DNA of 64,000 bases from an uncultured Flavobacteriaceae bacterium (GTDB taxonomy: Bacteria; Bacteroidota; Bacteroidia; Flavobacteriales; Flavobacteriaceae). Positions 19,025 through 27,753 of this stretch are shown here, piece by piece. Each line of letters begins with the position of its first letter. Position 1 is the first letter of the stretch. The DNA lies in NCBI GenBank assembly GCA_947502635.1, contig CANNAN010000005.1, positions 296,413 to 360,412 on the forward strand, read 5' to 3'. The notes under the pieces were generated by a model. That model was not told the origin of the DNA and did not search any database. It saw only the letters and a list, made by a program, of their open reading frames with translations. The translations under genes were made by a program, and so were the position numbers.

Positions 19025-20260
19025 TTATATACGCAGATAATCTAGTATTTGGATGACGGCACCTTTGTTTTTTTTTATATAATCGCTATTATTTTTACCA
19101 GAGGACACTCGTTTTTCCTTATTGCGAATTAATGTGTTTATAATAGTATTGAAATCCTTTTGGTTGGAAACAGAAAACATGCCGTTAATATCTATCATGG
19201 CTTGCGCTTCAGGAAACTTTTTATGATTGGAGCCAATAATAATAGGTATAGCGAATACAGCAGGTTCTAAAGTATTGTGTAAGCCAGTATGCCCCATAGC
19301 ACCACCAACATAAGCAATATCTGCATAACTGTAAACTTTTGATAAAATTCCAATAGTGTCTATTATAAAAACTTGAGCATTGATTAATGATTCATCGTTT
19401 TTTGTAGAATATAATACAGATTTAACATTTAGCTTTTCTTGAATACCATTTATTTGTGACGTTTTTATATTATGGGGAGCCACAATGAATTTTACATTTT
19501 TATGATCGTTGGAGTTGATATAATTAATCAATAAATTTTCGTCTTCAGGCCATGTACTGCCAGCCACGACACATAACTTATTGTCTTTAAAAGTTTCAAT
19601 AAAACTTAGATTATTATTTAATTCTAATTGACTAAAAACGCGATCAAAACGAGTATCTCCGCTAACAGTTACTTCGTTGTAATTTATTGATTGAAGCAGT
19701 GATTTTGAGGCCTCATTTTGAGTAAAAATATGTTCGAAAGCGAATAAAGCGCGTCTTAATTCTGCGCCATGAAACTTAAAATAAGATTGATTTTTTCTAA
19801 AAGCAGCCGAAATTAAAATAGCACGTAAACTTCTTCTTTTTAATTCATTTAAAAAATTTGGCCAAATATCATATTTAACAAAAATGGTAAGTTCAGGATT
19901 AACAATGTCTATAAATCGTTTAGCATGACTCTTGCTATCCAAAGGCAGGTAGATAATAATATCTGCAATAGGTGAATTTTTACGAATTTCATAACCAGAG
20001 GGAGAAAAGAAGCTAAGTACAATTTTGTGCTGTTTATAGTGTTCTCTTAGTACTTTAAAAACAGGGAGTCCTTGTTCGTATTCGCCTAAAGAAGCACAAT
20101 GAAACCATAAAGTTTTATCATTAGAATTTAAATGAGTTTCGAGAGTTTTAAATGTGTTTTGGCGACCAATAACACCTTTTTTAATTTTCTCATTAAATAA
20201 AGAAGCACATTTTAATCCAAAATGGGCTATACCAATACCTATGTTATAAATAAAACTCAA
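19025..20260 (-). CDS. waaA: 3-deoxy-D-manno-octulosonic acid (Kdo) transferase
   Basis: 411 residues, matching WaaA/KdtA. It transfers Kdo from CMP-Kdo to lipid A precursor at the inner-membrane face, the first core step of lipopolysaccharide synthesis. The N-terminal membrane anchor (residues 1-20) is followed by LWFHCASLGEYEQG, in which Glu60 is the expected catalytic base. Then come PELTIFVKYDIWPNFL and, in the GT-B C-terminal half, VVAGSTWPEDE, AYVGGAMGHTGLHNTLEPA and PIIIGSNHKKF. The gene is divergent from the degT-galE operon. Confidence 0.95.
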   Translation of the reverse strand: MSFIYNIGIGIAHFGLKCASLFNEKIKKGVIGRQNTFKTLETHLNSNDKTLWFHCASLGEYEQGLPVFKVLREHYKQHKIVLSFFSPSGYEIRKNSPIADIIIYLPLDSKSHAKRFIDIVNPELTIFVKYDIWPNFLNELKRRSLRAILISAAFRKNQSYFKFHGAELRRALFAFEHIFTQNEASKSLLQSINYNEVTVSGDTRFDRVFSQLELNNNLSFIETFKDNKLCVVAGSTWPEDENLLINYINSNDHKNVKFIVAPHNIKTSQINGIQEKLNVKSVLYSTKNDESLINAQVFIIDTIGILSKVYSYADIAYVGGAMGHTGLHNTLEPAVFAIPIIIGSNHKKFPEAQAMIDINGMFSVSNQKDFNTIINTLIRNKEKRVSSGKNNSDYIKKNKGAVIQILDYLRI

Positions 20261-20304
20261 TTTTTTTCTTTGCTGCTAAAATACATTTCTTTGAAACAAA
20301 TTCA

Positions 20305-20335
20305 TTGGTTAGCGTAAATGAATTTCGTAATTTTG
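20305..20335 (+). promoter_or_regulatory. Flavobacterial-type promoter for degT-galE
   Basis: TTG at 20305-20307 and TAATTTTG at 20328-20335, separated by 20 bp, match the Bacteroidota housekeeping consensus TTG-N17-23-TAnnTTTG. The predicted transcript would start near 20341 and leave an ~80-nt leader. Confidence 0.6.
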
Positions 20336-20338
20336 TAG

Positions 20339-20387
20339 ACAGTTAACCCACATATGGGTGTTCATTAAAATAAGTCTTAACTGTTTT
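20339..20387 (+). promoter_or_regulatory. Structured leader hairpin upstream of degT
   Basis: ACAGTTAA (20339-20346) pairs with TTAACTGT (20377-20384), enclosing a second small stem ACCCA-CATA-TGGGT; a short T-run follows. It occupies the start of the predicted leader and looks like an attenuator or 5' stabilising hairpin. No known riboswitch is recognised. Confidence 0.45.
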
Positions 20388-20423
20388 GTTTGAAATAATA
20401 AAAAAGACTGCAATTTTTTTTAG

Positions 20424-21581
20424 ATGAAGAAAATTCAAATGGTTGATCTAAAAGGTCAATATAATAGCATTAAAGATGTTGTTAATCCTTCTATTCAGGA
20501 AGTTATAGAAAATACCTCATTCATTAATGGACCTAAGGTTCATGAATTTCAAAAGAATTTAGAACAGTATTTAGGAGTTAAACATGTTATTCCTTGTGCT
20601 AATGGCACAGATGCATTGCAAATAGCAATGATGGGCTTAGGCTTAAAACCAGGCGATGAGGTTATTACTGCCGATTTTACTTTTGCGGCAACTGTTGAGG
20701 TTATAGCCTTATTGCAATTAACACCTGTATTGGTAGATGTTAATGAGGACGATTTCAATATAAATATAGAAGCTATTAAAAAAGCGATAACGCCTAAAAC
20801 GAAAGCGATTGTTCCTGTGCATTTATTTGGGCAATGTGCCAATATGGAGGCTATTATGGAAATTGCTGAAGCACATAATTTATTTGTAATTGAAGATAAT
20901 GCGCAAGCCATTGGCGCATCTTACACCTATAAAAATGGTAATAAAGCTAAGGCGGGAACGATAGGTCATATCGCTTCTACCTCCTTTTTTCCATCTAAAA
21001 ATTTAGGTTGCTATGGTGATGGTGGCGCCATTTTTACTAATGATGATGATTTGGCACATACTATTAGAGGTATCGTAAACCATGGTATGTATGAGCGCTA
21101 CCATCATGATGTTGTAGGGGTGAATTCGCGTTTAGATAGTATTCAAGCAGCGGTTTTAGATGCTAAACTACCACATCTAGATAGTTATAATAAAGCCCGA
21201 CAAAATGCAGCAAAAAAATATGATAAAGCATTTGAAGGATATGAAAATATTATAACACCAAAAGTGTCTAATGGTAGTTTTTTAGAAACTAGCGATACTT
21301 GGGATTGTCATGTTTTTCATCAATATACACTCAGAATAAAAGGAATTGATAGGGACGCACTAGCAAAACATTTAAATGCTCATAATATACCTTGTGGTGT
21401 GTATTATCCAATTCCGCTTCATAATCAAAAAGCATATAAAGATAAAAGGTATAATGAAGATGATTTTAAGATAACAAATCAATTAGTTAAAGAAGTAATT
21501 TCTTTACCAATGCATACAGAGTTAGATAGCGAACAAATAGAATATATTACATCAACAATTATTAAATTTATAAATGGATAA
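20424..21581 (+). CDS. DegT/DnrJ/EryC1/StrS sugar aminotransferase
   Basis: 385 residues, full length for this PLP-dependent family that aminates nucleotide-linked keto sugars for lipopolysaccharide or capsule. Markers: ANGTDALQIAM (59-69), VHLFGQCANM (132-141), EDNAQAIGA (157-165) with PLP-ring Asp158, and STSFFPSKNLGCYGDGGA with Schiff-base Lys192. The C-terminal part has the sugar-binding HVFHQYTLR and GVYYPIPLHNQ. It overlaps galE by 8 nt, so the two are translationally coupled. Exact sugar (for example a UDP-3-keto or UDP-4-keto intermediate) cannot be told. Confidence 0.92.
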   Translation: MKKIQMVDLKGQYNSIKDVVNPSIQEVIENTSFINGPKVHEFQKNLEQYLGVKHVIPCANGTDALQIAMMGLGLKPGDEVITADFTFAATVEVIALLQLTPVLVDVNEDDFNINIEAIKKAITPKTKAIVPVHLFGQCANMEAIMEIAEAHNLFVIEDNAQAIGASYTYKNGNKAKAGTIGHIASTSFFPSKNLGCYGDGGAIFTNDDDLAHTIRGIVNHGMYERYHHDVVGVNSRLDSIQAAVLDAKLPHLDSYNKARQNAAKKYDKAFEGYENIITPKVSNGSFLETSDTWDCHVFHQYTLRIKGIDRDALAKHLNAHNIPCGVYYPIPLHNQKAYKDKRYNEDDFKITNQLVKEVISLPMHTELDSEQIEYITSTIIKFING

Positions 21582-22599
21582 AATATTAGTTACAGGAGGG
21601 TTAGGATTCATAGGATCACATACCGTAGTTGAATTACAAAACGAAGGTTACGAAGTTGTAATAATTGATGATTTATCAAATTCGACCATTAAAGTTTTAG
21701 ATGGTATTAAAGCTATAACTGGTAAAGCACCGCTTTTTGAAAAACTGGATTTAAAGGATAAAGCTGGTGTTGAGTCTTTTTTTAAAAAACATAATGATGT
21801 TAAAGGCGTTATTCACTTTGCTGCAAGTAAAGCAGTAGGCGAAAGCGTAAAAGAACCTTTGTTGTATTATGAAAACAATATAGGAACCTTAGTTTATATT
21901 TTAAAAGAATTACAAAAACTACCATCGGCAAGTTTTATATTTAGTTCATCTTGTACTGTTTATGGACAAGCTGATGAGTTACCAATAACTGAAAATGCTC
22001 CTGTAAAGCAAGCAGAATCTCCTTATGGAAATACAAAGCAAATTGGAGAAGAAATAATTAGTGATACCTGTAAAGTAACTTCTAGTTTAAAAGCTATTGC
22101 TTTACGCTATTTTAACCCAGTTGGAGCACATGAATCAACTATGATAGGAGAATTGCCAATTGGAGTTCCACAAAATCTGGTGCCTTTCATCACGCAAACA
22201 GCTATGGGGATTCGTAAAGAGTTATCTGTTTTTGGTGATGACTACCCTACACCAGATGGTACATGTATTCGAGATTATATTCATGTAGTAGATTTAGCAA
22301 AGGCGCATGTTGTTGCTTTAGGTCGTTTACTTCAAAACAAGAACAAATCCAATTATGAAACTTTTAATCTAGGAACAGGGAAGGGGAGTTCGGTACTGGA
22401 AGTCGTTGAGTCTTTTGAACGTGTTTCTGGAGTGAAGCTAAATTATAAAATTGTTGATAGAAGAGAAGGTGATATTGTTTCGGCATATGCAGATACCAAT
22501 AAAGCTAATGATGAATTAGGTTGGAAAACTCAATTGTCTTTAGATGATGCTATGAGTTCTGCATGGCAATGGGAACAAAAGGTTAGAAATAGAGAATAA
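21574..22599 (+). CDS. galE: UDP-glucose 4-epimerase
   Basis: 341 residues, normal for GalE, which interconverts UDP-glucose and UDP-galactose using bound NAD. Rossmann motif GGLGFIGSH (8-16), FAASKAVGES (82-91), FSSSCTVYG (123-131), the catalytic YxxxK as Tyr151/Lys155 and the C-terminal RREGDI. Starts inside the end of degT (8-nt overlap). Likely supplies UDP-galactose for surface glycans and may also serve galactose use. Confidence 0.94.
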   Translation: MDKILVTGGLGFIGSHTVVELQNEGYEVVIIDDLSNSTIKVLDGIKAITGKAPLFEKLDLKDKAGVESFFKKHNDVKGVIHFAASKAVGESVKEPLLYYENNIGTLVYILKELQKLPSASFIFSSSCTVYGQADELPITENAPVKQAESPYGNTKQIGEEIISDTCKVTSSLKAIALRYFNPVGAHESTMIGELPIGVPQNLVPFITQTAMGIRKELSVFGDDYPTPDGTCIRDYIHVVDLAKAHVVALGRLLQNKNKSNYETFNLGTGKGSSVLEVVESFERVSGVKLNYKIVDRREGDIVSAYADTNKANDELGWKTQLSLDDAMSSAWQWEQKVRNRE

Positions 22600-22819
22600 T
22601 CTAACCATTTGTCAAAAATATATTATAAAAGATTGTATATTAGTATTTTAATTGTAGAAGGTAAACTGTGATTTGGAGTTGAAAAGAGGTGTATTATTAT
22701 CGGATATTACCTTTTTAAGATTTTTTAAGAATTATAAACGCCTTTATTTATAATTTCATGGTAAGTTCGTTTTGCTAATAAAATAGCATTATAGATAGCC
22801 ACTCTCAACCAACCCATTA

Positions 22820-24352
22820 ATGTCATATAACTCAAAAATATTACTTTTTGTTTTATGCTTATTTGTTATATCTAACAAATTGGTTGCTACCCCAAAATTA
22901 AATACAACGCCACGCTTATTCTTAACACAAATTGATAGTTTAATAAAGCAGAAAAATATCAGCAATGATATGACGCAGTTAGAATTATTAATACTTTACA
23001 ATGATGCTATAGCTCAAAAGCATCCAGATTCAATTAAAATATTCAAGAACTTGGCGATACTAAACGCAGATCTTGATCAACCAGAAGATGCCTTGCTTTT
23101 TACTGAAAAATATATTGAGAATTCATTAGATTTTTCAATTCTTAATGACCGGGCTTATGATGTTATTAGTAATACAGAAGAATATAAATATCTAAATAGA
23201 AGATATTTATTTAAAGTAACCCCATTAGTGTTTATGTATTTTTATGCAGCCTTAATTGGTTTTTTCTTTATGATAATAATAAATTTCACTAAAGGAACCA
23301 ATAAGAATGCTAAAATATTTATAGGTAGTTTTGTTGGCATACATTCTTTATTTATTCTTGAATTTGTTTTGTATATGTCTAATATCCAATATGAATTTCC
23401 ACACACATATAGAATGTCGTCTGCTTTTTCATTATTGTATGGCCCTTTATTATACTTTTATTTTAAAAGCATCACACAGAATTATAAATTTAGAACAATT
23501 GATGCACTTCATTTCCTGCCAACATTAGCTTTACTTATATTTTTATTTCCAATATATTCTTTGTCTTCTCAGGAAAAAATTAAAATGATATTGTCTATTT
23601 ATACACCTTATAAAAGTCATGGCACTATAATTTTTATTTCTAAAACAGTATCATTAATTATCTATGCGTTTTTTATAGGTAAGTTAAAGTTTCGTAAACA
23701 AAAAAATGATTCGTATAATAATAGTAATCTGCAACCACAAGATAAGTGGAGAAGGACTATTTACAGAATTCATATTGTATATATAGTTTCTTATTTAATT
23801 TATGGAATATCAGCATTTGGAGCATTAGGAGACATTTCAAGTTTTATTTATCATGCTCAAATTGGAGTGATGGCCATGATGATTATTTACCTTGCATTTA
23901 TGGCTTATGTAAGACCTAGTATATTTGAAAATGCATTGTTGAAACAGGAAGAGCTTTTAGAAAAATACCAAAAATCAGGACTTACAAATGCTTTATCACA
24001 AGAACTTAAAGAAAACTTAATTAAGTTATTTGTCGAAGATAAAATATATAAAGAAAACAATATAAGCCTTGAAATATTATCTAAAAGGTTAAATACCACA
24101 CGGCATAATACGTCTCAAATAATAAACGAACATTTCAATATGAATTTTTTTGAGCTTATAAATAAGTTTAGAATAAGAGAAGCTATTAGTATTCTTAAAG
24201 AGGATATTTATGGAAGTCTTAATATTATTGATATCGCTTATGAAGTGGGTTATAATAACAAGGTGACTTTTAATAAGGCATTTAAAAAGGAAACATCATT
24301 AACCCCTTCAGAGTTTATAAATGTTCAATTAAAAAAGAACATACACGAGTAA
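22820..24352 (+). CDS. Membrane AraC-family regulator with periplasmic N-terminus
   Basis: 510 residues. A signal-like segment (5-24) is followed by a ~110-residue helical, TPR-like region (LELLILYNDAIAQK, FKNLAILNADLDQPEDALLF) expected in the periplasm. About seven membrane segments span residues 137-370, and the cytoplasmic C-terminus is an AraC double helix-turn-helix (about 400-510; LSKRLNTTRHNTSQIINEHF, YEVGYNNKVTFNKAFKKETS, TPSEF). It lies 256 bp upstream of the second SusC gene on the same strand and probably regulates it; the GGTAAGG motifs in the gap are candidate sites. Same design as the regulator at 2714-3829, with the extra periplasmic domain. Confidence 0.87.
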   Translation: MSYNSKILLFVLCLFVISNKLVATPKLNTTPRLFLTQIDSLIKQKNISNDMTQLELLILYNDAIAQKHPDSIKIFKNLAILNADLDQPEDALLFTEKYIENSLDFSILNDRAYDVISNTEEYKYLNRRYLFKVTPLVFMYFYAALIGFFFMIIINFTKGTNKNAKIFIGSFVGIHSLFILEFVLYMSNIQYEFPHTYRMSSAFSLLYGPLLYFYFKSITQNYKFRTIDALHFLPTLALLIFLFPIYSLSSQEKIKMILSIYTPYKSHGTIIFISKTVSLIIYAFFIGKLKFRKQKNDSYNNSNLQPQDKWRRTIYRIHIVYIVSYLIYGISAFGALGDISSFIYHAQIGVMAMMIIYLAFMAYVRPSIFENALLKQEELLEKYQKSGLTNALSQELKENLIKLFVEDKIYKENNISLEILSKRLNTTRHNTSQIINEHFNMNFFELINKFRIREAISILKEDIYGSLNIIDIAYEVGYNNKVTFNKAFKKETSLTPSEFINVQLKKNIHE

Positions 24353-24372
24353 ATACAAGGTAAACAATCTTC

Positions 24373-24400
24373 GGTAAGGTAAGGTATTATCAGAATTACC
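24373..24400 (+). promoter_or_regulatory. GGTAAGG motif, distal copy upstream of susC2
   Basis: Reads GGTAAGGTAAGGTATTATC followed by AGAATTACC; the ends GGTAA/TTACC form an inverted repeat. It resembles the proximal copy at 24448-24471 (shared GGTAAGGT, TA, CAGAA, TTAC). Candidate operator for the AraC or LytTR regulator nearby. Confidence 0.4.
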
Positions 24401-24447
24401 TTTAAATTTAAACTTTATTCTTTTTTTTATCATTGCAATTGTAATAA

Positions 24448-24471
24448 GGTAAGGTGGTAACAGAACTTTAC
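24448..24471 (+). promoter_or_regulatory. GGTAAGG motif, proximal copy upstream of susC2
   Basis: GGTAAGGTGGTAACAG then AACTTTAC, preceded by TTGCAATTGTAAT. The same block, GCAATTGTAAAAAGGTAAGG then CGGTAGAGCTTTAC, occurs upstream of susC3 at the same place relative to the start codon (about 150 bp). Conservation of an otherwise AT-drifting region marks it as functional. Confidence 0.6.
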
Positions 24472-24524
24472 TTAAAATATTTTAGATTCTTCTAAGCTTT
24501 AAATTCATTGGTAGAGTATAATTT

Positions 24525-24593
24525 TTTGAATTAGTCACTTAAAAAAAATCTTTACTGCCTTCCTTATTTTCAATCTGCACTGACTAATTCAAA
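24525..24593 (+). promoter_or_regulatory. Conserved 5' leader hairpin of susC2
   Basis: TTTGAATTAGTCA (24525-24537) and TGACTAATTCAAA (24581-24593) are perfect complements with a ~43-nt pyrimidine-rich loop, ending 15 bp before the susC2 start. The susC3 leader has the same arms and loop text. Probably an RNA element of the 5' untranslated region. Confidence 0.6.
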
Positions 24594-24608
24594 TAAACAT
24601 TTTAATTT

Positions 24609-27600
24609 ATGGAAATAAGAAACTACTATTTAGTGCTAGTGTGTTTTGTGTTTGGTATTATATCATCATTTGCACAAGAAAGGACTATTTCTGGTAAAAT
24701 TGTAGACGAAAACAATTTGCCATTGCCTGGAGCTTCGGTTTTAGTTAAGAATTCTACGAAAGGGGCATCAACAGATTTTGATGGAAATTATTCTATTAAA
24801 GTAAACCAAGGAGAGATTCTAGTCTTTAGTTTTGTTGGGTATGAAAATAAGGAAGTTACGGTTGGGGTGTCAAATACTATTAATGTTGTTATGCAGGGAG
24901 ATACAACCACACTTGAAGAGGTCGTTGTTGTTGCATATGGCGCACAAACAAGAGAGTCTATAGTAGGATCTGTTGGAGTTGTTTCAAGTGCTACAATAGA
25001 AACACAACAAGTAACATCGCCATTAAGAGCATTACAAGGTGCAGTTCCTGGTGTGAGTTTATTAACATCAGGAGGTCAGCCAGGAAATAATCCCATTATT
25101 AGGATTAGAGGAATCTCTAGCGAAAGTTTAGCTAGAGGTCCATTAATTGTTGTAGATGGCGCACCATTTAATGGTAATTTAAGCACTATAAGCCAAGATC
25201 AAATCGAATCTGTTTCTGTATTAAAAGATGCTTCCTCATCAGCCTTGTATGGCTCAAGAGCTTCAGGAGGCGTTATATTAATTACAACGAAGAAAGGGCG
25301 TATTGGTGCCGCTCCAAAGGTAGCAATAAGATCTCAAATAGGGCTTTCTAATCCAACAATAGGGATTCATAATTTAACAGCACCAGAAGATTATTTAAAG
25401 TTGACCTGGCAAGCTTTAAGGAATACAAATCAATACGGAAATGGTCAGAATGCAACAGATGCTGCTCAAAATGCAACCAATGGTTTAGTAGACTATCTAG
25501 GATATAATCCATATAGTGTTGCGAATCCAATAGACACTAATGGTAACTTGGTGGCAGGCGCTAATTTATTATGGAATTCAAATTGGGAGGATGAAGTTAT
25601 TAGAGAAGATTATCTTAGGGTTAATCATAATTTTAGTGTCTCAGGTGGTAGTGATAAAACTAGATATTTTATGTCTTTGGATTATTTAAACGAAGAAGGA
25701 CCAGTAACGCCTTCTGATTTTGAGAGAGTAGCTTCAAGATTGAATCTAGAAACTCAAATTAATGATTGGTTTAAAGTGGGACTTAATTCAAGCTTTTCAC
25801 GTTCTAGTTCAAACAATCCAGATCAAACAAGTGGAAATACAACACAAGTCATTTCCTGGGTTTATGGATTATCTAGTATTTATCCTATATACTTACGAGA
25901 TGCTAATGGAAACTTAATTAGAGATGATGCTGGAGACCGAATTTTCGATTTAGGAAACGGAATCACTACTGGTCAGCCTGTTAATAGTACAAGACCTGTT
26001 TTTAACGATGAAAATATTTTAGCAGGTTTAACTTTAGGAAAAGAAAGAAGGATAAGAACTAATTATTTGGCAAATGTTTTTGCAGAGATAAAACTTCATG
26101 ACCATTTAATATTTAAAACGCGATTGAGTTATGAAAATTACTTATTTGATTCTTTTAGTTTTACAGACGATAAGATAGGTGTGGCAGCTAATGTAGGAGG
26201 GCGTGTATCGCAAGATCGTGATTTAACAACAACTTTAAATGCCATTCAATCTTTAAATTATAAAAATAGTTTTGGAGATCATAATATCTCTATTGACGCT
26301 ATTACAGAAGCTTATACAAATACTCAAGATGATTTACAGTCTCAGGGTACTGGCTTTTTACCTGGTGTAGATAATTTGAATGGAAGCACCACGCCAGAAA
26401 CCGTTGGAGGTAATATGATTACAGAAAGAATTAATAGTTATTTAGGTAGAGTTAACTATAATTTTAATGAAAAGTATTATGGCGAATTTTCAATAAGAAG
26501 AGACGGATCTACTCGTTTTAACGAAGATACCAGATGGGGTAATTTTATTGCAGGAGGTATGAGTTGGGTTGTGTCCAAAGAGAATTTTTTAAGCGAAAAT
26601 AATACACTTACATTTTTAAAATTTAGAGGATCCTACGGTGAATTAGGAAATAATAGAACAACAAGTCTTTTTCCTTATCAATCTGTTTTTCAAACAGGTT
26701 TTGTTAATGAAGGGAACCCAGGTATTTTACCAGAAGGGGTGTCTGATGTAAACTTAAGATGGGAAAAAATAGAATCTTTAAATATTGGAGCAGATTTCGA
26801 ATTATTTAATGGTACGATATCTGGTACTTTAGAATATTATAGTAAAGAGTCTGTAGATTTAATTTTAGATAAACCGCTACCACGATCTTTAGGAGTCAAT
26901 AAAATTGTTACAAATATTGGATCTATCAAGAATTTTGGATGGGAAGCTTCTTTAAGATCTATTAATTTTAATTCCGATGATTTTACCTGGACTACAGGTA
27001 TTAATTTTTCGTTAAACAAGAACGAATGGACTAAGTTGCCACAAGATGAAATTTTAAGCGGATCTAAACGATATGTGGTTGGTGGTTCTATTTTCGACTT
27101 CTTTATTCGAGAATGGGCAGGCGTAGACCCTGCAGATGGACGTGGTCTGTGGTTTATGGATGTGCTAGATACAAATGGCGACGTTATTGATAAAGTAACG
27201 ACGAAGAACTATGACGAAGCAACAAGATATGAACAAGGAAAATCATCTTTACCAGATATAGAAGGCGGATTTACTTCTTTTGTTAGATATAAACAGTTTG
27301 ATTTAAATGTATTATTCAATTTTAGTTTTGGAGCCTATTTGTTAGATTCAGACTATTCTTCACTTATAAATCCTTTCGAAAATCCAGGAATAAGTGCGCA
27401 CCCTGATAATTTCAATGCATGGCAAAATCCTGGCGACATTACAAATTTTCCATTATTGTTGGCTAGTAACAATGATCATGCATCGCGTTCTACAAGATTC
27501 TTATTTAAGAATGATTATGTAAGATTAAAAAGTTTAACATTGGGTTATAACTTACCGCAATCAACAATTGAAAGAATAGGGTTGAGTAAGTTGAGATTGT

Positions 27601-27734
27601 TTTTACAGGCAGACAATATTTTTACATGGCAATCTCATGACGGAATTGACCCAGAACAGGCATTTAATGGTATTACTGTTAATAGATCACCATTATCAAA
27701 AACAATTACTTCAGGGATTCTTTTAGAATTTTAA
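24609..27734 (+). CDS. SusC-type TonB-dependent outer-membrane receptor
   Basis: 1041 residues. Signal peptide (1-22, SSFAQ), carboxypeptidase-like domain (about 24-100; LPLPGASVLVKNS, DFDGNYSIK, FSFVGYE), EVVVVAYG (104-111), plug (about 115-225; IIRIRGISS, PLIVVDGAPF, SVLKDASSSALYGSRASGGV) and beta-barrel to the C-terminus (SGILLEF). Role: import of a glycan fragment or related nutrient with the SusD encoded 19 bp downstream. The first ~100 residues and the 5' leader closely resemble those of the SusC at 32493, while the rest is much less alike. Substrate unknown; no glycosidase is encoded beside it. Confidence 0.95.
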   Translation: MEIRNYYLVLVCFVFGIISSFAQERTISGKIVDENNLPLPGASVLVKNSTKGASTDFDGNYSIKVNQGEILVFSFVGYENKEVTVGVSNTINVVMQGDTTTLEEVVVVAYGAQTRESIVGSVGVVSSATIETQQVTSPLRALQGAVPGVSLLTSGGQPGNNPIIRIRGISSESLARGPLIVVDGAPFNGNLSTISQDQIESVSVLKDASSSALYGSRASGGVILITTKKGRIGAAPKVAIRSQIGLSNPTIGIHNLTAPEDYLKLTWQALRNTNQYGNGQNATDAAQNATNGLVDYLGYNPYSVANPIDTNGNLVAGANLLWNSNWEDEVIREDYLRVNHNFSVSGGSDKTRYFMSLDYLNEEGPVTPSDFERVASRLNLETQINDWFKVGLNSSFSRSSSNNPDQTSGNTTQVISWVYGLSSIYPIYLRDANGNLIRDDAGDRIFDLGNGITTGQPVNSTRPVFNDENILAGLTLGKERRIRTNYLANVFAEIKLHDHLIFKTRLSYENYLFDSFSFTDDKIGVAANVGGRVSQDRDLTTTLNAIQSLNYKNSFGDHNISIDAITEAYTNTQDDLQSQGTGFLPGVDNLNGSTTPETVGGNMITERINSYLGRVNYNFNEKYYGEFSIRRDGSTRFNEDTRWGNFIAGGMSWVVSKENFLSENNTLTFLKFRGSYGELGNNRTTSLFPYQSVFQTGFVNEGNPGILPEGVSDVNLRWEKIESLNIGADFELFNGTISGTLEYYSKESVDLILDKPLPRSLGVNKIVTNIGSIKNFGWEASLRSINFNSDDFTWTTGINFSLNKNEWTKLPQDEILSGSKRYVVGGSIFDFFIREWAGVDPADGRGLWFMDVLDTNGDVIDKVTTKNYDEATRYEQGKSSLPDIEGGFTSFVRYKQFDLNVLFNFSFGAYLLDSDYSSLINPFENPGISAHPDNFNAWQNPGDITNFPLLLASNNDHASRSTRFLFKNDYVRLKSLTLGYNLPQSTIERIGLSKLRLFLQADNIFTWQSHDGIDPEQAFNGITVNRSPLSKTITSGILLEF

Positions 27735-27753
27735 AAACAAAAAATCAACTAAA

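Noticed and set aside
24373..24471. GGTAAGG repeats as a CRISPR or direct-repeat array
   Set aside because: Only two diverged copies with irregular spacing and no cas genes; a regulatory motif fits better.
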